Shown here in pieces: positions 24,666 through 34,551 of a stretch of 36,459 nt of DNA. Where the stretch lies: assembly GCA_016935915.1 (NCBI GenBank), contig JAFGQB010000166.1, positions 1 to 36,459 of the forward strand, in the 5' to 3' direction. Under the pieces are notes generated by a model. It worked only from the letters and a program-made list of their open reading frames with translations, did no database searches and was not told where the DNA came from. Origin of the DNA: Spirochaetota bacterium. Lineage in GTDB: Bacteria > Spirochaetota > GWE2-31-10 > JAFGQB01. A program made the translations under genes and the position numbers. The first letter of the stretch is position 1, and each line of letters starts with the position of its first letter.

Positions 24666-24923
24666 CTATTTTGCTCTGCTGATAATTTCAGCAAGCTTCC
24701 ATTTTTTTTCTTTACTTATTGGATTTGTTCCGATTATTTTTACCATATCGCCTTTTTTACAATCATTTTTTTCATCATGAACTTTAAATTTTTTCCTTCT
24801 TTTGACATATTTTTTGTATAATCTATGCATCTTATTGTATTCTACAGAAACCACTATAGTTTTGTCCATCTTATCACTTACAACTAGACCTATAAACGAT
24901 TTAATTTTCTTATCTTCGCTCAC
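24666..24923 (-). CDS. rpsQ: Ribosomal protein S17 (85 aa)
   Basis: Small-subunit assembly protein with an OB fold. The motifs GLVVSDKMDKTIVVSVE and KYVKRRKKFKVHDEKNDCKKGD identify it. Length normal. It begins one base after the rpmC stop, so translation is probably coupled. Confidence 0.96.
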   Translation of the reverse strand: MSEDKKIKSFIGLVVSDKMDKTIVVSVEYNKMHRLYKKYVKRRKKFKVHDEKNDCKKGDMVKIIGTNPISKEKKWKLAEIISRAK

Positions 24924-24924
24924 C

Positions 24925-25143
24925 TTAGTTCTCCATTAATTCTTTTTTTAATTTGTCTATTTCTCTTAAATGTAAAATAGTATTAATTCTGGCAATCATT
25001 CTTTTTAAAGTTCTTAATTTTAAAGGATTTTCAATAACGCCAGAAACCCTTTTAAATCTTAAATCTTTTAATTCATTAATAGTTTTTTCTTTTTCAGCAA
25101 TTAGTTCTTCATTTGTTTTTTCTTTTAAATTATTCTTTTTCAT
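24925..25143 (-). CDS. rpmC: Ribosomal protein L29 (72 aa)
   Basis: Helical large-subunit protein near the exit tunnel, part of the docking site for SRP and trigger factor. The two-helix pattern (ELIAEKEKTINELKDLRFKR and RTLKRMIARINTILHLRE) is typical. Lies 18 bp after rplP. Start ATG at 25143 gives the normal length. Confidence 0.95.
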   Translation of the reverse strand: MKKNNLKEKTNEELIAEKEKTINELKDLRFKRVSGVIENPLKLRTLKRMIARINTILHLREIDKLKKELMEN

Positions 25144-25161
25144 AATAATTATCCTGTTTAA

Positions 25162-25575
25162 TTAAAATTGTTCCCTTTTAATGACTTTGGTTTTAACAGG
25201 TAATTTCTGACCTGCCAGCCAAAAAGCTTCATGTGCAACCTCATCTTCCACACCTGATATTTCAAATAAAACCAAGCCCGGTTTTGCAATAACGACATAA
25301 TATTCTAAATTACCTTTACCGTTTCCCTGTCTGGTTTCAGCCGGTTTTTTAGTATATGGCACATCCGGAAATACAGTAATCCATACTTTTCCTTTTCTTT
25401 TTAAAGCCCTTGTTATGGTTCTTCTTGCTGCTTCAATCTGTCTTGTTGTTAATAATTTTGGTTCTAGAGAAATCAAACCATATTCGCCAAAAGTAATTTT
25501 ATTACCTTTACTGCACTTACCGCTGAAATCCCATCGTTGTTGTTTTCTATATTTAGTTTTTTTTGGCTGTAACAT
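25162..25575 (-). CDS. rplP: Ribosomal protein L16 (137 aa)
   Basis: Helps position A-site tRNA. MLQPKKTKYRKQQRW, FGEYGLISLEPKLLTTRQIE and RQGNGKGNLEYYVVIAKPG are hallmarks, and HEAFWLAGQKLPVKT closes the domain. Length normal. Lies 19 bp after rpsC. Confidence 0.97.
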   Translation of the reverse strand: MLQPKKTKYRKQQRWDFSGKCSKGNKITFGEYGLISLEPKLLTTRQIEAARRTITRALKRKGKVWITVFPDVPYTKKPAETRQGNGKGNLEYYVVIAKPGLVLFEISGVEDEVAHEAFWLAGQKLPVKTKVIKREQF

Positions 25576-25594
25576 ATTATATCTCCAATAATAA

Positions 25595-26323
25595 TTATTT
25601 TTCGCTATTTCGTCTTGGTCTTTTAATCAACTGACCTGCATCTTCTTTTATATCTTTTTTTATTACTTCTTTATGAAAAATCCAAACTTTTACACCTGAT
25701 GTACCATATGTAGTAAAAGCTGTAGCTGTCCCGTATTCTATATCTGCTCTTAAAGTATGTAAAGGAATTCTACCGTCTCTATACCATTCAGTCCTTGCCA
25801 TATCAGCACCGCCCAATCTGCCTGAACATTGAATTTTTATTCCACCAACTCCTGATTTTTTTGCATCTTGAATAACTTTTTTCATTATTCTTCTAAAAGG
25901 AAATCTTGCAGACAATTGCTTAGCTACATTTTCTGCAATTAATTTTGCATCTATTTCTGGTTTCTTTATTTCTTTAATTTTAACATCAACTTTTAAAGAA
26001 GTAATTTTGGATATATATTTAGTAATCTCCTGAATATTTTTTCCATCTGCACCAATTACAACTCCAGGTCGTGAAGTGTTAATAACTACCGTAACCCTGT
26101 CAGGTTTTCTGAAAATTTGAACCGCTGAAATTTCAGGACTTGTTTTTAAATGCTGTGCCTGATTTTTTTTATCTCCGGTAAAATTAAAATCTTTGATATA
26201 TTTTCTAATAGCCAAATCTTCATGAAGAGCTTTTGCATAATTTTTTTTCTCTGAATACCACACTGAATTCCATGTTTTAATAATTCCAAGCCTTAAACTG
26301 GTAGGATTAACTTTTTGTCCCAT
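25595..26323 (-). CDS. rpsC: Ribosomal protein S3 (242 aa)
   Basis: Lines the mRNA entry channel of the small subunit. GQKVNPTSLRLG opens the protein; a type II KH domain carries the GxxG loop GADG at 91-94. The C-terminal domain has PFRRIMKKVIQDAKKSGVGG and SGRLGGADMARTEWYRDGRIP. Its start overlaps the rplV stop by one base (TAATG), implying coupling. Confidence 0.97.
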   Translation of the reverse strand: MGQKVNPTSLRLGIIKTWNSVWYSEKKNYAKALHEDLAIRKYIKDFNFTGDKKNQAQHLKTSPEISAVQIFRKPDRVTVVINTSRPGVVIGADGKNIQEITKYISKITSLKVDVKIKEIKKPEIDAKLIAENVAKQLSARFPFRRIMKKVIQDAKKSGVGGIKIQCSGRLGGADMARTEWYRDGRIPLHTLRADIEYGTATAFTTYGTSGVKVWIFHKEVIKKDIKEDAGQLIKRPRRNSEK

Positions 26324-26673
26324 TATTTAGCTCCTTCTTTTTCACAAACTTCTACATATATATGGCAGGATCTTTTTAAAATTCTTCCAACTCTTCCTCT
26401 GCCGATAGGATGAAATCTTTTCATCATCGCACCTTGATTAACCAAAATTTTATTAATATACAAATTTTCTTCATCAGTATTTGGAAATTTTTTCATATAA
26501 TTAGTTCTGGCTGAATGAATAGCTTTTTTTAAATGCAAAGCTCCTTTATTAGGTAATACAGATAAATAAGACTCTGCATCAATTACTTTCTTGTTTGCCA
26601 ATTCATTAGATATTCTTCTTACTTTAAATTGAGAAATTCTAATATATTTTTCTAATGCACTTGCTGTTTCCAT
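26323..26673 (-). CDS. rplV: Ribosomal protein L22 (116 aa)
   Basis: Its loop lines the exit tunnel. The pattern AxxKYIRISQFKVRRISNEL, LHLKKAIHSARTNY and the beta-hairpin segment MMKRFHPIGRGRVGRILKR are diagnostic. One-base overlap with both rpsS and rpsC (TAATG junctions). Length normal; the hairpin shows no deletion of the kind linked to macrolide resistance. Confidence 0.96.
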   Translation of the reverse strand: METASALEKYIRISQFKVRRISNELANKKVIDAESYLSVLPNKGALHLKKAIHSARTNYMKKFPNTDEENLYINKILVNQGAMMKRFHPIGRGRVGRILKRSCHIYVEVCEKEGAK

Positions 26674-26954
26674 TATGACACCTTTCCTTTCTTTTCAGAA
26701 CCGCTATGTCCATGAAAAATCCTGGTAGGTGCAAATTCACCCAATTTATGACCAACAGAATTTTCAGTAATAAAGACAGGGATAAATTTTTTCCCGTTAT
26801 AAACATTGATTGTCAATCCAACCATTTCAGGAAATATTGTTGATCTCCTTGACCAGGTTTTTATTGGTTTTTTCTTATCTGAATTTTTAGTTTCTATAAC
26901 TTTATTATAAAGATGCTTATCAATAAAAGGTCCTTTTTTAACGCTTCTAGACAC
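26673..26954 (-). CDS. rpsS: Ribosomal protein S19 (93 aa)
   Basis: Small-subunit head protein that pairs with S13. [15 protein letters not shown] and [19 protein letters not shown] are diagnostic. Length normal. Lies 16 bp after rplB and overlaps rplV by one base. Confidence 0.97.
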   Translation of the reverse strand: MSRSVKKGPFIDKHLYNKVIETKNSDKKKPIKTWSRRSTIFPEMVGLTINVYNGKKFIPVFITENSVGHKLGEFAPTRIFHGHSGSEKKGKVS

Positions 26955-26970
26955 CTAAAACTCCTTATTA

Positions 26971-27801
26971 TTATTTTTTTCTTCTTCTGATAATTAATTT
27001 ACTTGAAACCTTTCTTGGATTTCTGGTTTTATAACCTTTAGTTGGTAAACCCCAAGGGGAAACTGGATGCCTGCCGCCTGAAGTTCTTCCCTCTCCACCA
27101 CCATGAGGATGGTCAATAGGATTCATTGCAACGCCTCGAACTTTAGGTCTTTTACCCAACCATCTTTTTCTTCCTGCTTTACCGATCATAATGTTCTTAT
27201 GATCTAAATTGCCGACAGTCCCAAAAGTTGCATAACAATTTGAATTAATAAAACGTATTTCTCCTGAAGGCATCTTAACAATTGCCTTATCTTTTTCAAA
27301 ACCAGAAATCTGAACAAACGAACCCGCTGATCTTGCTATCTGAGCGCCCTTGCCAGGTTCTAATTCTACATTATGAATTATTGAACCTACAGGTATGTCT
27401 TTTAATTTTTTAGTATGTCCAACTACAGATAACAAAGCTTTATCACCAGACATAATAATACTACCGACTTCCAATTTATCAGGAGCAATAATATATTTTT
27501 TTTCACCGTCTTTATAAGTAAGCAGTGCAATATTTGCACTTCTGTTTGGATCATATTCTATAGAAACAACTTTTGCCTCTATATTAAATTTATCTCTTTT
27601 AAAATCAATAGTCCTGAATTTCTTTTTATGTCCGCCGCCTTTTCTTCTTACAGAAATTGTACCTGTATTCATTCTGCCGCTTAATCTTTTTTTACCCTTT
27701 GTTAATGATTTTAAGGGTTTAGTATCTGATAATTCTTCATATGTTAAACTTGTCTTATATCTTAATCCCGGTGCAACCGGTTTATATCTTTTTATTCCCA
27801 C
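26971..27801 (-). CDS. rplB: Ribosomal protein L2 (276 aa)
   Basis: Essential for subunit association and the peptidyl transferase centre. The C-terminal block [19 protein letters not shown], with its conserved His, followed by [15 protein letters not shown], is intact; the SH3-like middle has [20 protein letters not shown]. Length normal. Lies 12 bp after rplW. Confidence 0.98.
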   Translation of the reverse strand: MGIKRYKPVAPGLRYKTSLTYEELSDTKPLKSLTKGKKRLSGRMNTGTISVRRKGGGHKKKFRTIDFKRDKFNIEAKVVSIEYDPNRSANIALLTYKDGEKKYIIAPDKLEVGSIIMSGDKALLSVVGHTKKLKDIPVGSIIHNVELEPGKGAQIARSAGSFVQISGFEKDKAIVKMPSGEIRFINSNCYATFGTVGNLDHKNIMIGKAGRKRWLGKRPKVRGVAMNPIDHPHGGGEGRTSGGRHPVSPWGLPTKGYKTRNPRKVSSKLIIRRRKK

Positions 27802-27813
27802 TTTATCAACTCC

Positions 27814-28104
27814 TTATGCACCTTCAAAAATAGCAATTTTATCACCCTTTTTAAGAGTTACAACTGCTTTTTTAAAAGATGAAGTAAATCCATATTTATA
27901 TCTAACTCTTTTTCCTTTACCCTTGATATTAATAACATTAACATCCAGCGGCATGATATTAAATATTTTTTTTATAGCATTCTTTATCATTATTTTATTA
28001 GCATTTTTATGAACAATAAAAACATATTTATTTTGAGATTCCCTTAAATTAGTTGTTTTTTCAGTGATATGCGGTTTAATAATTATTTGATCGTCTCTTA
28101 ACAT
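27814..28104 (-). CDS. rplW: Ribosomal protein L23 (96 aa)
   Basis: Exit-tunnel rim protein that docks trigger factor and SRP. IIKPHITEKTTNLRE and KYVFIVHKNANKIMIKNAI near the start, then DVNVINIKGKGKRV, fit the family. It follows rplD after only two bases, so translation is probably coupled. Confidence 0.96.
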   Translation of the reverse strand: MLRDDQIIIKPHITEKTTNLRESQNKYVFIVHKNANKIMIKNAIKKIFNIMPLDVNVINIKGKGKRVRYKYGFTSSFKKAVVTLKKGDKIAIFEGA

Positions 28105-28106
28105 AT

Positions 28107-28736
28107 TTAATCCTTAAAAAATTTATTTAATTCTAATGCTGCATCTTCTGTTAAAATTATATTTTTAGAATAATACAAAGTATGCGCCATCATTCTTTTG
28201 TAATTCAAACAATTTATCCATGATATATTGTTACTTGCCCTCTTGATCATTAAAGTATTATTACTGTCTGATACTATCAATGAGCTTTTTTCCTCTTTTA
28301 AAATAGGCTTAAAAATTTCAATAAATGATTTTGTTTTACCGTCTTGAACATCAAAATTTTCAATTACCTTTAAATTTCCTTCTTTCAATTTTAATGATAG
28401 TATTGATTTATAAGCGGATCTTTTGATTTTTTTCGGCAATACATAGGAATAATCTCTTGGTTTTGGGCCAAATGCAACACCCCCGCCTCTCCAGACTGGA
28501 TTTCGTTTTGTCCCTACTCTTGCTCTTCCAGTACCTTTCTGTTTATGTGGTTTTGATCCGGATCCTTCAACTTCTGCTTTGGTTTTTGTTGAAGATGTAC
28601 CTTGTCTTTTATTAGCTAATTCATTTTTAATAGCTTCATAAATCAAAAATTTATTTGGAGTAATATTAAAAATTTTATCATTTAATTCAATCTCTTTTGA
28701 TTCTTTTCCTTTAATATTAATCATATTAATCTTCAT
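28107..28736 (-). CDS. rplD: Ribosomal protein L4 (209 aa)
   Basis: Early-assembly protein whose loop reaches the exit tunnel. The loop motifs are clear: KPHKQKGTGRARVGTKRNP and WRGGGVAFGPKPRDYSY. C-terminal helical part has RMMAHTLYYSKNIILTEDAA. In E. coli L4 represses the S10 operon through a leader hairpin; whether it does so here is unknown. Lies 29 bp after rplC. Confidence 0.97.
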   Translation of the reverse strand: MKINMINIKGKESKEIELNDKIFNITPNKFLIYEAIKNELANKRQGTSSTKTKAEVEGSGSKPHKQKGTGRARVGTKRNPVWRGGGVAFGPKPRDYSYVLPKKIKRSAYKSILSLKLKEGNLKVIENFDVQDGKTKSFIEIFKPILKEEKSSLIVSDSNNTLMIKRASNNISWINCLNYKRMMAHTLYYSKNIILTEDAALELNKFFKD

Positions 28737-28765
28737 AATGATATCCTTTTATTTGTAATCCAATT

Positions 28766-29389
28766 TTATTTTTTTACTGCTTTTCTAATATACAATAAAT
28801 TCTTTTTATTGCCTGGTATTGATCCTTTTACCATAATTAAATTCTTTTCAACATCCATATCAACAACCTTAAGATTCAAAACAGTGACTCTGTCATTACC
28901 CATTCTACCTGCCCTTTTTAAACCTTTAAAGACTCTTGACGGATAAGAGTTCTGTCCTGTTGATCCGTTATGTCTGTGCATTTTAGAACCATGAGTACTT
29001 GGACCTCCGCCAAAACCATGCCTCTTCATAACGCCCTGGTATCCTTTTCCTTTAGACTGTCCAATAACGTCAACATATTTTATCCCGTTAAAAATTTCTA
29101 ATCCTATTTCCTGTCCGATCTGATATTGGTCAGGATTTTCAACTGAGAATTCTTTTAAATATCTTTTAGGTTTAACATTATCTTTAAATTGAGCAAGGTA
29201 AGGTTTGCTTGCCTTATTCTCTTTTAAATCTTCAACGCCCAAAATCAAAGCATTATAACCATCTTTTTCTTTATTTCTTTTATTTATAACAATATTTTTA
29301 TCAACTTTAATTACTGTTACAGGTATAAGGTTACCTTCTTCTGAAAACAGTTGAGTCATTCCGGCTTTTTTGGCTACTAATCCTAACAT
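28766..29389 (-). CDS. rplC: Ribosomal protein L3 (207 aa)
   Basis: Organises 23S rRNA near the peptidyl transferase centre. GLVAKKAGMTQLFSEEG at the start, then the extended loop KRHGFGGGPSTHGSKMHR and STGQNSYPSRVFKGLKRAG, which approaches the active site. Length normal. Lies 29 bp after rpsJ. Confidence 0.97.
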   Translation of the reverse strand: MLGLVAKKAGMTQLFSEEGNLIPVTVIKVDKNIVINKRNKEKDGYNALILGVEDLKENKASKPYLAQFKDNVKPKRYLKEFSVENPDQYQIGQEIGLEIFNGIKYVDVIGQSKGKGYQGVMKRHGFGGGPSTHGSKMHRHNGSTGQNSYPSRVFKGLKRAGRMGNDRVTVLNLKVVDMDVEKNLIMVKGSIPGNKKNLLYIRKAVKK

Positions 29390-29418
29390 AACAAAATCCT
29401 TTTTTTTATTTTATATAA

Positions 29419-29727
29419 TTAATTTTGTTTAATATCTACATCCACACCAGCTGCAAGCTCAAGCTTCATCATAGCATCTAATGTACCTTCAACTGGTTCT
29501 ATATCAATTAATCTCTTATGTGTCCGCATTTCAAATTGTTCTCTTGATTTTATATTTACATGCACAGATCTTAATACTGTATATTTATTAATTTCTGTTG
29601 GCAATGGAATCGGCCCCGAATACTTAGCACCTGTGCTTTTTACTGCATTTACTATTGATTTAGCGGCTTTATCTAATAATTCAATATCATATCCTCTTAA
29701 TCTGACTCTAACCTTTTGTGTAGACAT
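29419..29727 (-). CDS. rpsJ: Ribosomal protein S10 (102 aa)
   Basis: Small-subunit head protein that also partners NusB in antitermination. [40 protein letters not shown] and [12 protein letters not shown] identify it. First gene of the S10 unit; AAGAGG precedes the ATG. The upstream 402 bp hold a perfect inverted repeat and the tuf terminator. Confidence 0.97.
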   Translation of the reverse strand: MSTQKVRVRLRGYDIELLDKAAKSIVNAVKSTGAKYSGPIPLPTEINKYTVLRSVHVNIKSREQFEMRTHKRLIDIEPVEGTLDAMMKLELAAGVDVDIKQN

Positions 29728-29764
29728 AAAAACCTCTTAATTCATTAAAAAATGTATAAATTAA

Positions 29765-29847
29765 TTATTAACTTAAATATGTTAATCTTTTTTTACTAAA
29801 TATTTAAAAATTTAGGTCGGAAGAGATTAACATATTTAAGTTAATAA
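29765..29847. repeat. Perfect 24-bp inverted repeat upstream of rpsJ
   Basis: Bases 29765-29788 are the exact reverse complement of 29824-29847, with a 35-base loop. The arm core is TTAACTTAAATATGTTAA. It ends 38 bp before the rpsJ ATG, so in the S10 transcript it could form a leader hairpin, or in DNA bind a dimeric protein. No T-tract follows on the minus strand, so it is not a standard terminator. Confidence 0.85.
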
Positions 29848-30088
29848 ATCAATATTTTTTTAATACTTTTATTAAATAACTAATAAAAGAATATTAAATA
29901 AAAATAAATTTAATTAAAGTATTATTAATCAAATTAATAAAACTTTTTTAAAAATGCTTAAAAAAGTCCTAATTTTATATTTTTAATTAAAATATCAAAA
30001 AAAATTTTAAATCCATGAATAATCAATTATAACTTTTAAGTTATATATAAATAATCTTAATGATCATCTATATAATAAATAATAAAAT

Positions 30089-30118
30089 ATAGAGCCTATT
30101 ATAATTTATAGGCTCTAT
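30089..30118 (-). terminator. Rho-independent terminator of tuf
   Basis: ATAGAGCCTA (30089-30098) and TAGGCTCTAT (30109-30118) are perfect complements with a ten-base AT loop, and the minus strand continues ATTTTATT. It lies 12 bp beyond the tuf stop and separates the str unit from the S10 unit. Confidence 0.8.
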
Positions 30119-30129
30119 TTATATAATAA

Positions 30130-31320
30130 TTATTCGACAATTTCAGTAACTGAACCGGCACCGACTGTTCTTCCGCCTTCCCTGATTGCAAATTTTAAAT
30201 TCTTTTCCATTGCAATTGTTGAAATTAATTCACAGGTAAGGTTAACAGTATCACCAGGCATTACCATTTCTGTACCTTCCGGTAAATGAACTATACCGGT
30301 AACATCAGTTGTTCTAAAGAAAAACTGAGGTCTATAACCTTCAAAGAATGCTGTATGTCTTCCACCTTCTTCTTTTTTAAGAATATATGTTGTTGCTTTA
30401 AATTTCTTATGCGGTGTAATAGAACCAATTTTTGCGATAACCTGTCCTCTAATTATTGATTTTTTATCAATACCTCTTAACAATAAACCGACATTGTCTC
30501 CTGCAATACCTTTATCAAGTAATTTATTGAACATTTCAACACCGGTAACTGTTGTTTTCTGAGTATCATGTATACCTACAATCTCAACTTCAGTTCCTAC
30601 AGTTATAGTACCTCTTTCGATTCTACCTGTTGCAACCGTACCCCTGCCTGATATAGAAAAAATATCTTCTACAGGCATTAAGAAATCTAAATTTTCCTGT
30701 CTTTCAGGTACAGGAATGTAATTGTCAAGTGCATCTAATAATTCTTGTAAACACTTAACATTTTTTTCATCATCAGGTTTTTCCATAGCTAATAATGCCG
30801 ATCCTCTGATAACAGGAATTTTATCTCCAGGAAATTCATATTGTGTCAATAAGTCCCTGATGTCCATTTCAACCAAGTCCAATAATTCAGCATCATCAAC
30901 AGCGTCGCATTTGTTCATAAAAACAATAATATATGGAACTTGAACCTGCCTTGCTAAAAGTATATGTTCTCTTGTTTGAGGCATAGCGCCATCAGTAGCA
31001 GCAACTACTAATATAGCTCCATCCATTTGAGCAGCACCAGTAATCATATTTTTAATATAATCAGCATGCCCCGGACAATCAACATGAGCATAATGTCTTT
31101 TATCAGTTTCATATTCAACATGTCTGGTATTAATAGTAATGCCTCTAGCTTTTTCTTCAGGCGCATTATCAATTTCATCATATTTGAATGCTCTAGTTCC
31201 GAATTTTTTAGCACAATACGCAGTTAAAGCAGCCGTTAATGTAGTTTTTCCATGGTCTACATGACCAATAGTACCAACATTAACATGCGGTTTTGTTCGG
31301 TTAAAAACTTCTTTTGCCAT
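30130..31320 (-). CDS. tuf: Elongation factor Tu (396 aa)
   Basis: GTPase that brings aminoacyl-tRNA to the ribosome. GTP-binding motifs are GHVDHGKT 19-26, DCPGH 81-85 and NKCD 136-139; effector region [12 protein letters not shown] around 59-70 is intact. Domain 3 has [18 protein letters not shown] and the C-terminus [17 protein letters not shown]. The block CAKKFG after the P-loop helix and the overall length resemble spirochete EF-Tu as I recall them. AGGAGG lies 13 bases upstream, rather far. Last gene of rpsL-rpsG-fusA-tuf, 44 bp after fusA, followed by a terminator. Confidence 0.98.
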   Translation of the reverse strand: MAKEVFNRTKPHVNVGTIGHVDHGKTTLTAALTAYCAKKFGTRAFKYDEIDNAPEEKARGITINTRHVEYETDKRHYAHVDCPGHADYIKNMITGAAQMDGAILVVAATDGAMPQTREHILLARQVQVPYIIVFMNKCDAVDDAELLDLVEMDIRDLLTQYEFPGDKIPVIRGSALLAMEKPDDEKNVKCLQELLDALDNYIPVPERQENLDFLMPVEDIFSISGRGTVATGRIERGTITVGTEVEIVGIHDTQKTTVTGVEMFNKLLDKGIAGDNVGLLLRGIDKKSIIRGQVIAKIGSITPHKKFKATTYILKKEEGGRHTAFFEGYRPQFFFRTTDVTGIVHLPEGTEMVMPGDTVNLTCELISTIAMEKNLKFAIREGGRTVGAGSVTEIVE

Positions 31321-31364
31321 ATTTTTTATTAATCCTCCTTTTGTTTAAAATAACTTAAATAATT

Positions 31365-33449
31365 TTACACTGCATTGTATTTTTTAATAATATTTTCTGC
31401 AATGCTTGCCGGTACTTCTTGATAGCAGTCAAATTGCATTGTATAATTTGCTCTTCCTTGCGACATTGATCTTAAGGAAGTTGAATAACCAAACATACTA
31501 GCAAGCGGCACCTTTGCCCTTATTTGTTTATAAGAAGTCTTGTCTTCAAGACTTTCTATCCTACCTCGTTTGCCGTTTAAATCTCCAATTATTTCCCCTG
31601 TATAATCATCAGGTGTAACAACTTCAACATCCATAATTGGTTCAAGCAAAACCATTTTCGCTTTTTTCATGCCTTCTTTAAATGAAAGTGAAGCACAAAT
31701 TCTAAAAGCCATTTCAGAAGAATCAACTTCATGAAACGAACCGTCATATAAAACAGCCTTAAAGTCAACTACAGGAAAACCTGCTAAAATACCGTTATAT
31801 GATGATTCAAATATACCGTTTTCTACAGCCGGTATATATTCTTTTGGTATTCTTCCGCCGACAATTTTATTTTCAAAAACAAATCCGGTACCCGGAGGCA
31901 TAGGTTCAAATTTTACTTTTATATGACCATACTGCCCTTTGCCGCCGGACTGCTTTGCATATTTGTAATCTAGATCCGATACAGTCTTCAATGTTTCTCT
32001 ATATGCAACTTGAGGCATGCCTACATTAGCTGCAACTTTAAACTCTCTAAATATTCTATCAACTATTATCTCAAGATGCAATTCACCCATGCCCCGGATA
32101 ATAGTTTGACCTGTTTCTTTATCAACATGAACTTTAAATGTCGGATCTTCTTCCGATAATTTTGCTAGTGATACACCTAACTTGTCACTATCACTTTTAG
32201 ATTTTGGTTCAATGGCAACTGAAATAACAGGATCAGGAAAAACCATTGACTCCAGAATAATCAAATTATTTTCATCACAAAGCGTATCACCGGTTGTCGT
32301 GTATTTTAATCCTACAGCAGCGCCAATATCACCAGTGTACATTTCATTGATTTCTTCACGCTTATTGGCATGCATTCTAACCAATCTACCGATTCTTTCT
32401 CTTTTATCACTGGTTGCATTGTAAATATATGATCCACTTTTCAATGTCCCAGAATATATTCTGAAAAAAGTTAATCTTCCCACATACGGATCTGTCATTA
32501 TTTTAAAAGCAAGTGCGCTAAAATGTTCATTATCATCTACCTTTCTTTCAATAGTATCTCCATCTCCAGGTTCAATCCCTTTTATAGCTGGCAAATCTAA
32601 AGGTGAAGGAAGATAATCAATTATTGCATCTAATGCATGCTGTACTGCTTTATTTTTAAATGCGGCTCCGCAAAGCATCGGAAAAATCTTCATTTCAATA
32701 GTAGCTTTTCTTATAACCTCTTTAATTTTTTCAATTTTAATAGGTTTATTTTCAAGATAATCTTCCATAAGCTGATCATCATAATCGCTTATATTTTCAA
32801 GTAGATTTTCTCTGTAAATTTTAGCCTGTTCAATATAATCATCAGGTATCGATTGTTCTGAAAAATTAATGGCAGTCTTATCATCCTCATTAAAAATATA
32901 AGCCTTCATTTTAACCAGGTCAATTATGCCTTTAAATTGACTTTCAGCTCCAATAGGTATCTGAACCGGAACTGACCTGGCACCTAATTTTTCTCTTGTT
33001 TCTTTTATAACATTATAAAAATCAGCGCCTACCCTGTCCATTTTATTAACAAATATCAATCTAGGCACATTATATTTATTTGCCTGCCTCCAAACAGTTT
33101 CAGATTGCGGCTGAACACCGCCTACTGAACAAAAAACTGCTATTGCACTATCTAATACTCTCAAAGATCTTTCAACTTCTACAGTGAAATCAACATGTCC
33201 TGGTGTGTCGATAATATTAATTCTATGATCAAGCCAAAAACAGGTTGTTGCAGCTGAAGTTATTGTAATGCCGCGTTCTTTTTCCTGTTCCATCCAGTCC
33301 ATGGTGGCTTCACCGTCATGAACCTCACCTATTTTATGACTGACTCCTGTATAATACAAAACTCTTTCTGTAAAAGTTGTTTTCCCTGCATCAATATGCG
33401 CCATTATACCTATATTACGAGTTTTATCTAATGAAATTTGACGAGCCAT
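31365..33449 (-). CDS. fusA: Elongation factor G (694 aa)
   Basis: GTPase driving translocation. G1 AHIDAGKT 17-24, G3 DTPGH 81-85 and G4 NKMD 135-138 are present, with [19 protein letters not shown] as switch I. Domain IV carries [18 protein letters not shown] and the C-terminal [19 protein letters not shown]. Length and context (between rpsG and tuf) support the canonical EF-G rather than one of the spirochete or mitochondrial-like paralogs. Lies 27 bp after rpsG. Confidence 0.98.
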   Translation of the reverse strand: MARQISLDKTRNIGIMAHIDAGKTTFTERVLYYTGVSHKIGEVHDGEATMDWMEQEKERGITITSAATTCFWLDHRINIIDTPGHVDFTVEVERSLRVLDSAIAVFCSVGGVQPQSETVWRQANKYNVPRLIFVNKMDRVGADFYNVIKETREKLGARSVPVQIPIGAESQFKGIIDLVKMKAYIFNEDDKTAINFSEQSIPDDYIEQAKIYRENLLENISDYDDQLMEDYLENKPIKIEKIKEVIRKATIEMKIFPMLCGAAFKNKAVQHALDAIIDYLPSPLDLPAIKGIEPGDGDTIERKVDDNEHFSALAFKIMTDPYVGRLTFFRIYSGTLKSGSYIYNATSDKRERIGRLVRMHANKREEINEMYTGDIGAAVGLKYTTTGDTLCDENNLIILESMVFPDPVISVAIEPKSKSDSDKLGVSLAKLSEEDPTFKVHVDKETGQTIIRGMGELHLEIIVDRIFREFKVAANVGMPQVAYRETLKTVSDLDYKYAKQSGGKGQYGHIKVKFEPMPPGTGFVFENKIVGGRIPKEYIPAVENGIFESSYNGILAGFPVVDFKAVLYDGSFHEVDSSEMAFRICASLSFKEGMKKAKMVLLEPIMDVEVVTPDDYTGEIIGDLNGKRGRIESLEDKTSYKQIRAKVPLASMFGYSTSLRSMSQGRANYTMQFDCYQEVPASIAENIIKKYNAV

Positions 33450-33476
33450 GATTTTTTTAATCCTTTAAAACTTTAC

Positions 33477-33947
33477 TTACCACCTAAAATGTGAAAATGC
33501 CTTATTAGCTTCTGCCATTTTGTGAGTATCTTCCCTTTTCTTAAACGTAGTTCCGGTTTGATTGTAAGCATCCATCAACTCGCCGGTAAGTTTATCCGCC
33601 ATTGTTTTTTCATTTCTGGCGCGGGAATAAGAAGCTATCCATCTCATAGCAAGAGCAATACCTCTGCTTTCAGAGACTTCAACAGGCACCTGATAAGTAG
33701 CTCCGCCAACTCTTCTTGATTTAACCTCAACAATAGGTCTAACATTATCAAGAGCTTTTTCAAAAACTTCTATAGGATTTTTTTTAGTTTTCTTTTCTAA
33801 ATTATCTAAAGTAGTATAAAAAATTTTTCTTGAAACAGATTTTTTTCCTCTTGTCATTAAAATATTTATAAATTTTGACATGATTATATGATTATATTTT
33901 TCATCAGGTAAAATTTCTCTTTTTGTTATATGTTTGCATCTAGACAT
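33477..33947 (-). CDS. rpsG: Ribosomal protein S7 (156 aa)
   Basis: Nucleates assembly of the small-subunit head; in E. coli it also represses the str operon. [35 protein letters not shown] and [14 protein letters not shown] are diagnostic, with [17 protein letters not shown] near the end. Length normal. Lies 12 bp after rpsL. Confidence 0.97.
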   Translation of the reverse strand: MSRCKHITKREILPDEKYNHIIMSKFINILMTRGKKSVSRKIFYTTLDNLEKKTKKNPIEVFEKALDNVRPIVEVKSRRVGGATYQVPVEVSESRGIALAMRWIASYSRARNEKTMADKLTGELMDAYNQTGTTFKKREDTHKMAEANKAFSHFRW

Positions 33948-33959
33948 TAAAATACTCCC

Positions 33960-34334
33960 TTATGCTTTTGGTTTTTTAGCGCCATACTTTGATCTGCCGC
34001 GTTTTCTATCTTCAACACCAAGTGTATCCAATGCACCTCTGACTACATGATATCTAACACCAGGCAAATCTTTAACACGTCCGCCTCTTATCAATACAAC
34101 AGAGTGTTCCTGTAAATTATGTCCAACCCCTGGAATATATGCTGTGACTTCAAATCCGCTGGTCAACCTAACTCTGCAAGCCTTTCTTAAAGCTGAATTA
34201 GGTTTTTTAGGGGTTAAAGTCATTACGCGTGTACAAACTCCTCTTCTTTGAGGACAATTTTTTAAAGCAGGCGATTTAGTCTTTGAATGACTTTTTTTCC
34301 TTCCTATTCGAATTAATTGATTAATTGTTGGCAT
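33960..34334 (-). CDS. rpsL: Ribosomal protein S12 (124 aa)
   Basis: Decoding-centre protein. [17 protein letters not shown] (41-57) and [18 protein letters not shown] (83-100) contain Lys43 and Lys88, whose mutation gives streptomycin resistance; both are wild type. Asp89 is the position of beta-methylthiolation in many bacteria. First gene of the str unit, with a consensus promoter 59-87 bp upstream and GGAGA before the ATG. Confidence 0.98.
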   Translation of the reverse strand: MPTINQLIRIGRKKSHSKTKSPALKNCPQRRGVCTRVMTLTPKKPNSALRKACRVRLTSGFEVTAYIPGVGHNLQEHSVVLIRGGRVKDLPGVRYHVVRGALDTLGVEDRKRGRSKYGAKKPKA

Positions 34335-34392
34335 TAAATATCTCCATTATCTATATTTAAAATAAATAAAATCTAACTAAATACGAAGTTGT

Positions 34393-34421
34393 AACTTATC
34401 AGAAATATTAATTTTTGTCAA
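34393..34421 (-). promoter_or_regulatory. Promoter of the rpsL-rpsG-fusA-tuf unit
   Basis: On the minus strand, a perfect TTGACA (34421-34416), 17 bp, then TAAGTT (34398-34393) preceded by TGA, an extended -10. It lies between the rpoC terminator and rpsL, predicting a leader of about 50 nt. Confidence 0.65.
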
Positions 34422-34487
34422 TTATTTTATTAAGTATAATTATAAAAATAATAATGATAATTAAACTTTTATTTTAAACAAATTGAA

Positions 34488-34531
34488 AAAAAATATTATA
34501 AAATGCCAGATTCTGCTAAAATCCGGCATTT
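34488..34531 (-). terminator. Rho-independent terminator of rpoC
   Basis: On the minus strand AAATGCCGGA (34531-34522) pairs with TCTGGCATTT (34510-34501), ten pairs with one G-T wobble, and TATAATATTTTTTTT follows directly. It lies 21 bp after the rpoC stop and ends the rpo transcript before the str promoter. Confidence 0.85.
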
Positions 34532-34551
34532 ATTTCATATATATAATAAAA

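Larger units (their letters stand above)
29728..30129. other. 402-bp gap between tuf and rpsJ
   Basis: No gene, tRNA or open frame recognised. It contains the tuf terminator (30089-30118) and a perfect 24-bp inverted repeat (29765-29847). The remaining sequence is almost entirely A and T; several TTGAT-like and TAAAAT-like pairs occur on the minus strand, but none stands out enough to call as the S10 promoter. The terminator implies that rpsJ needs its own promoter here. Confidence 0.7.

Noticed and set aside
29740..30129. tRNA gene or small RNA gene between tuf and rpsJ
   Set aside because: No cloverleaf with the GTTC-AA TpsiC signature; the region is nearly all A and T apart from the two hairpins.
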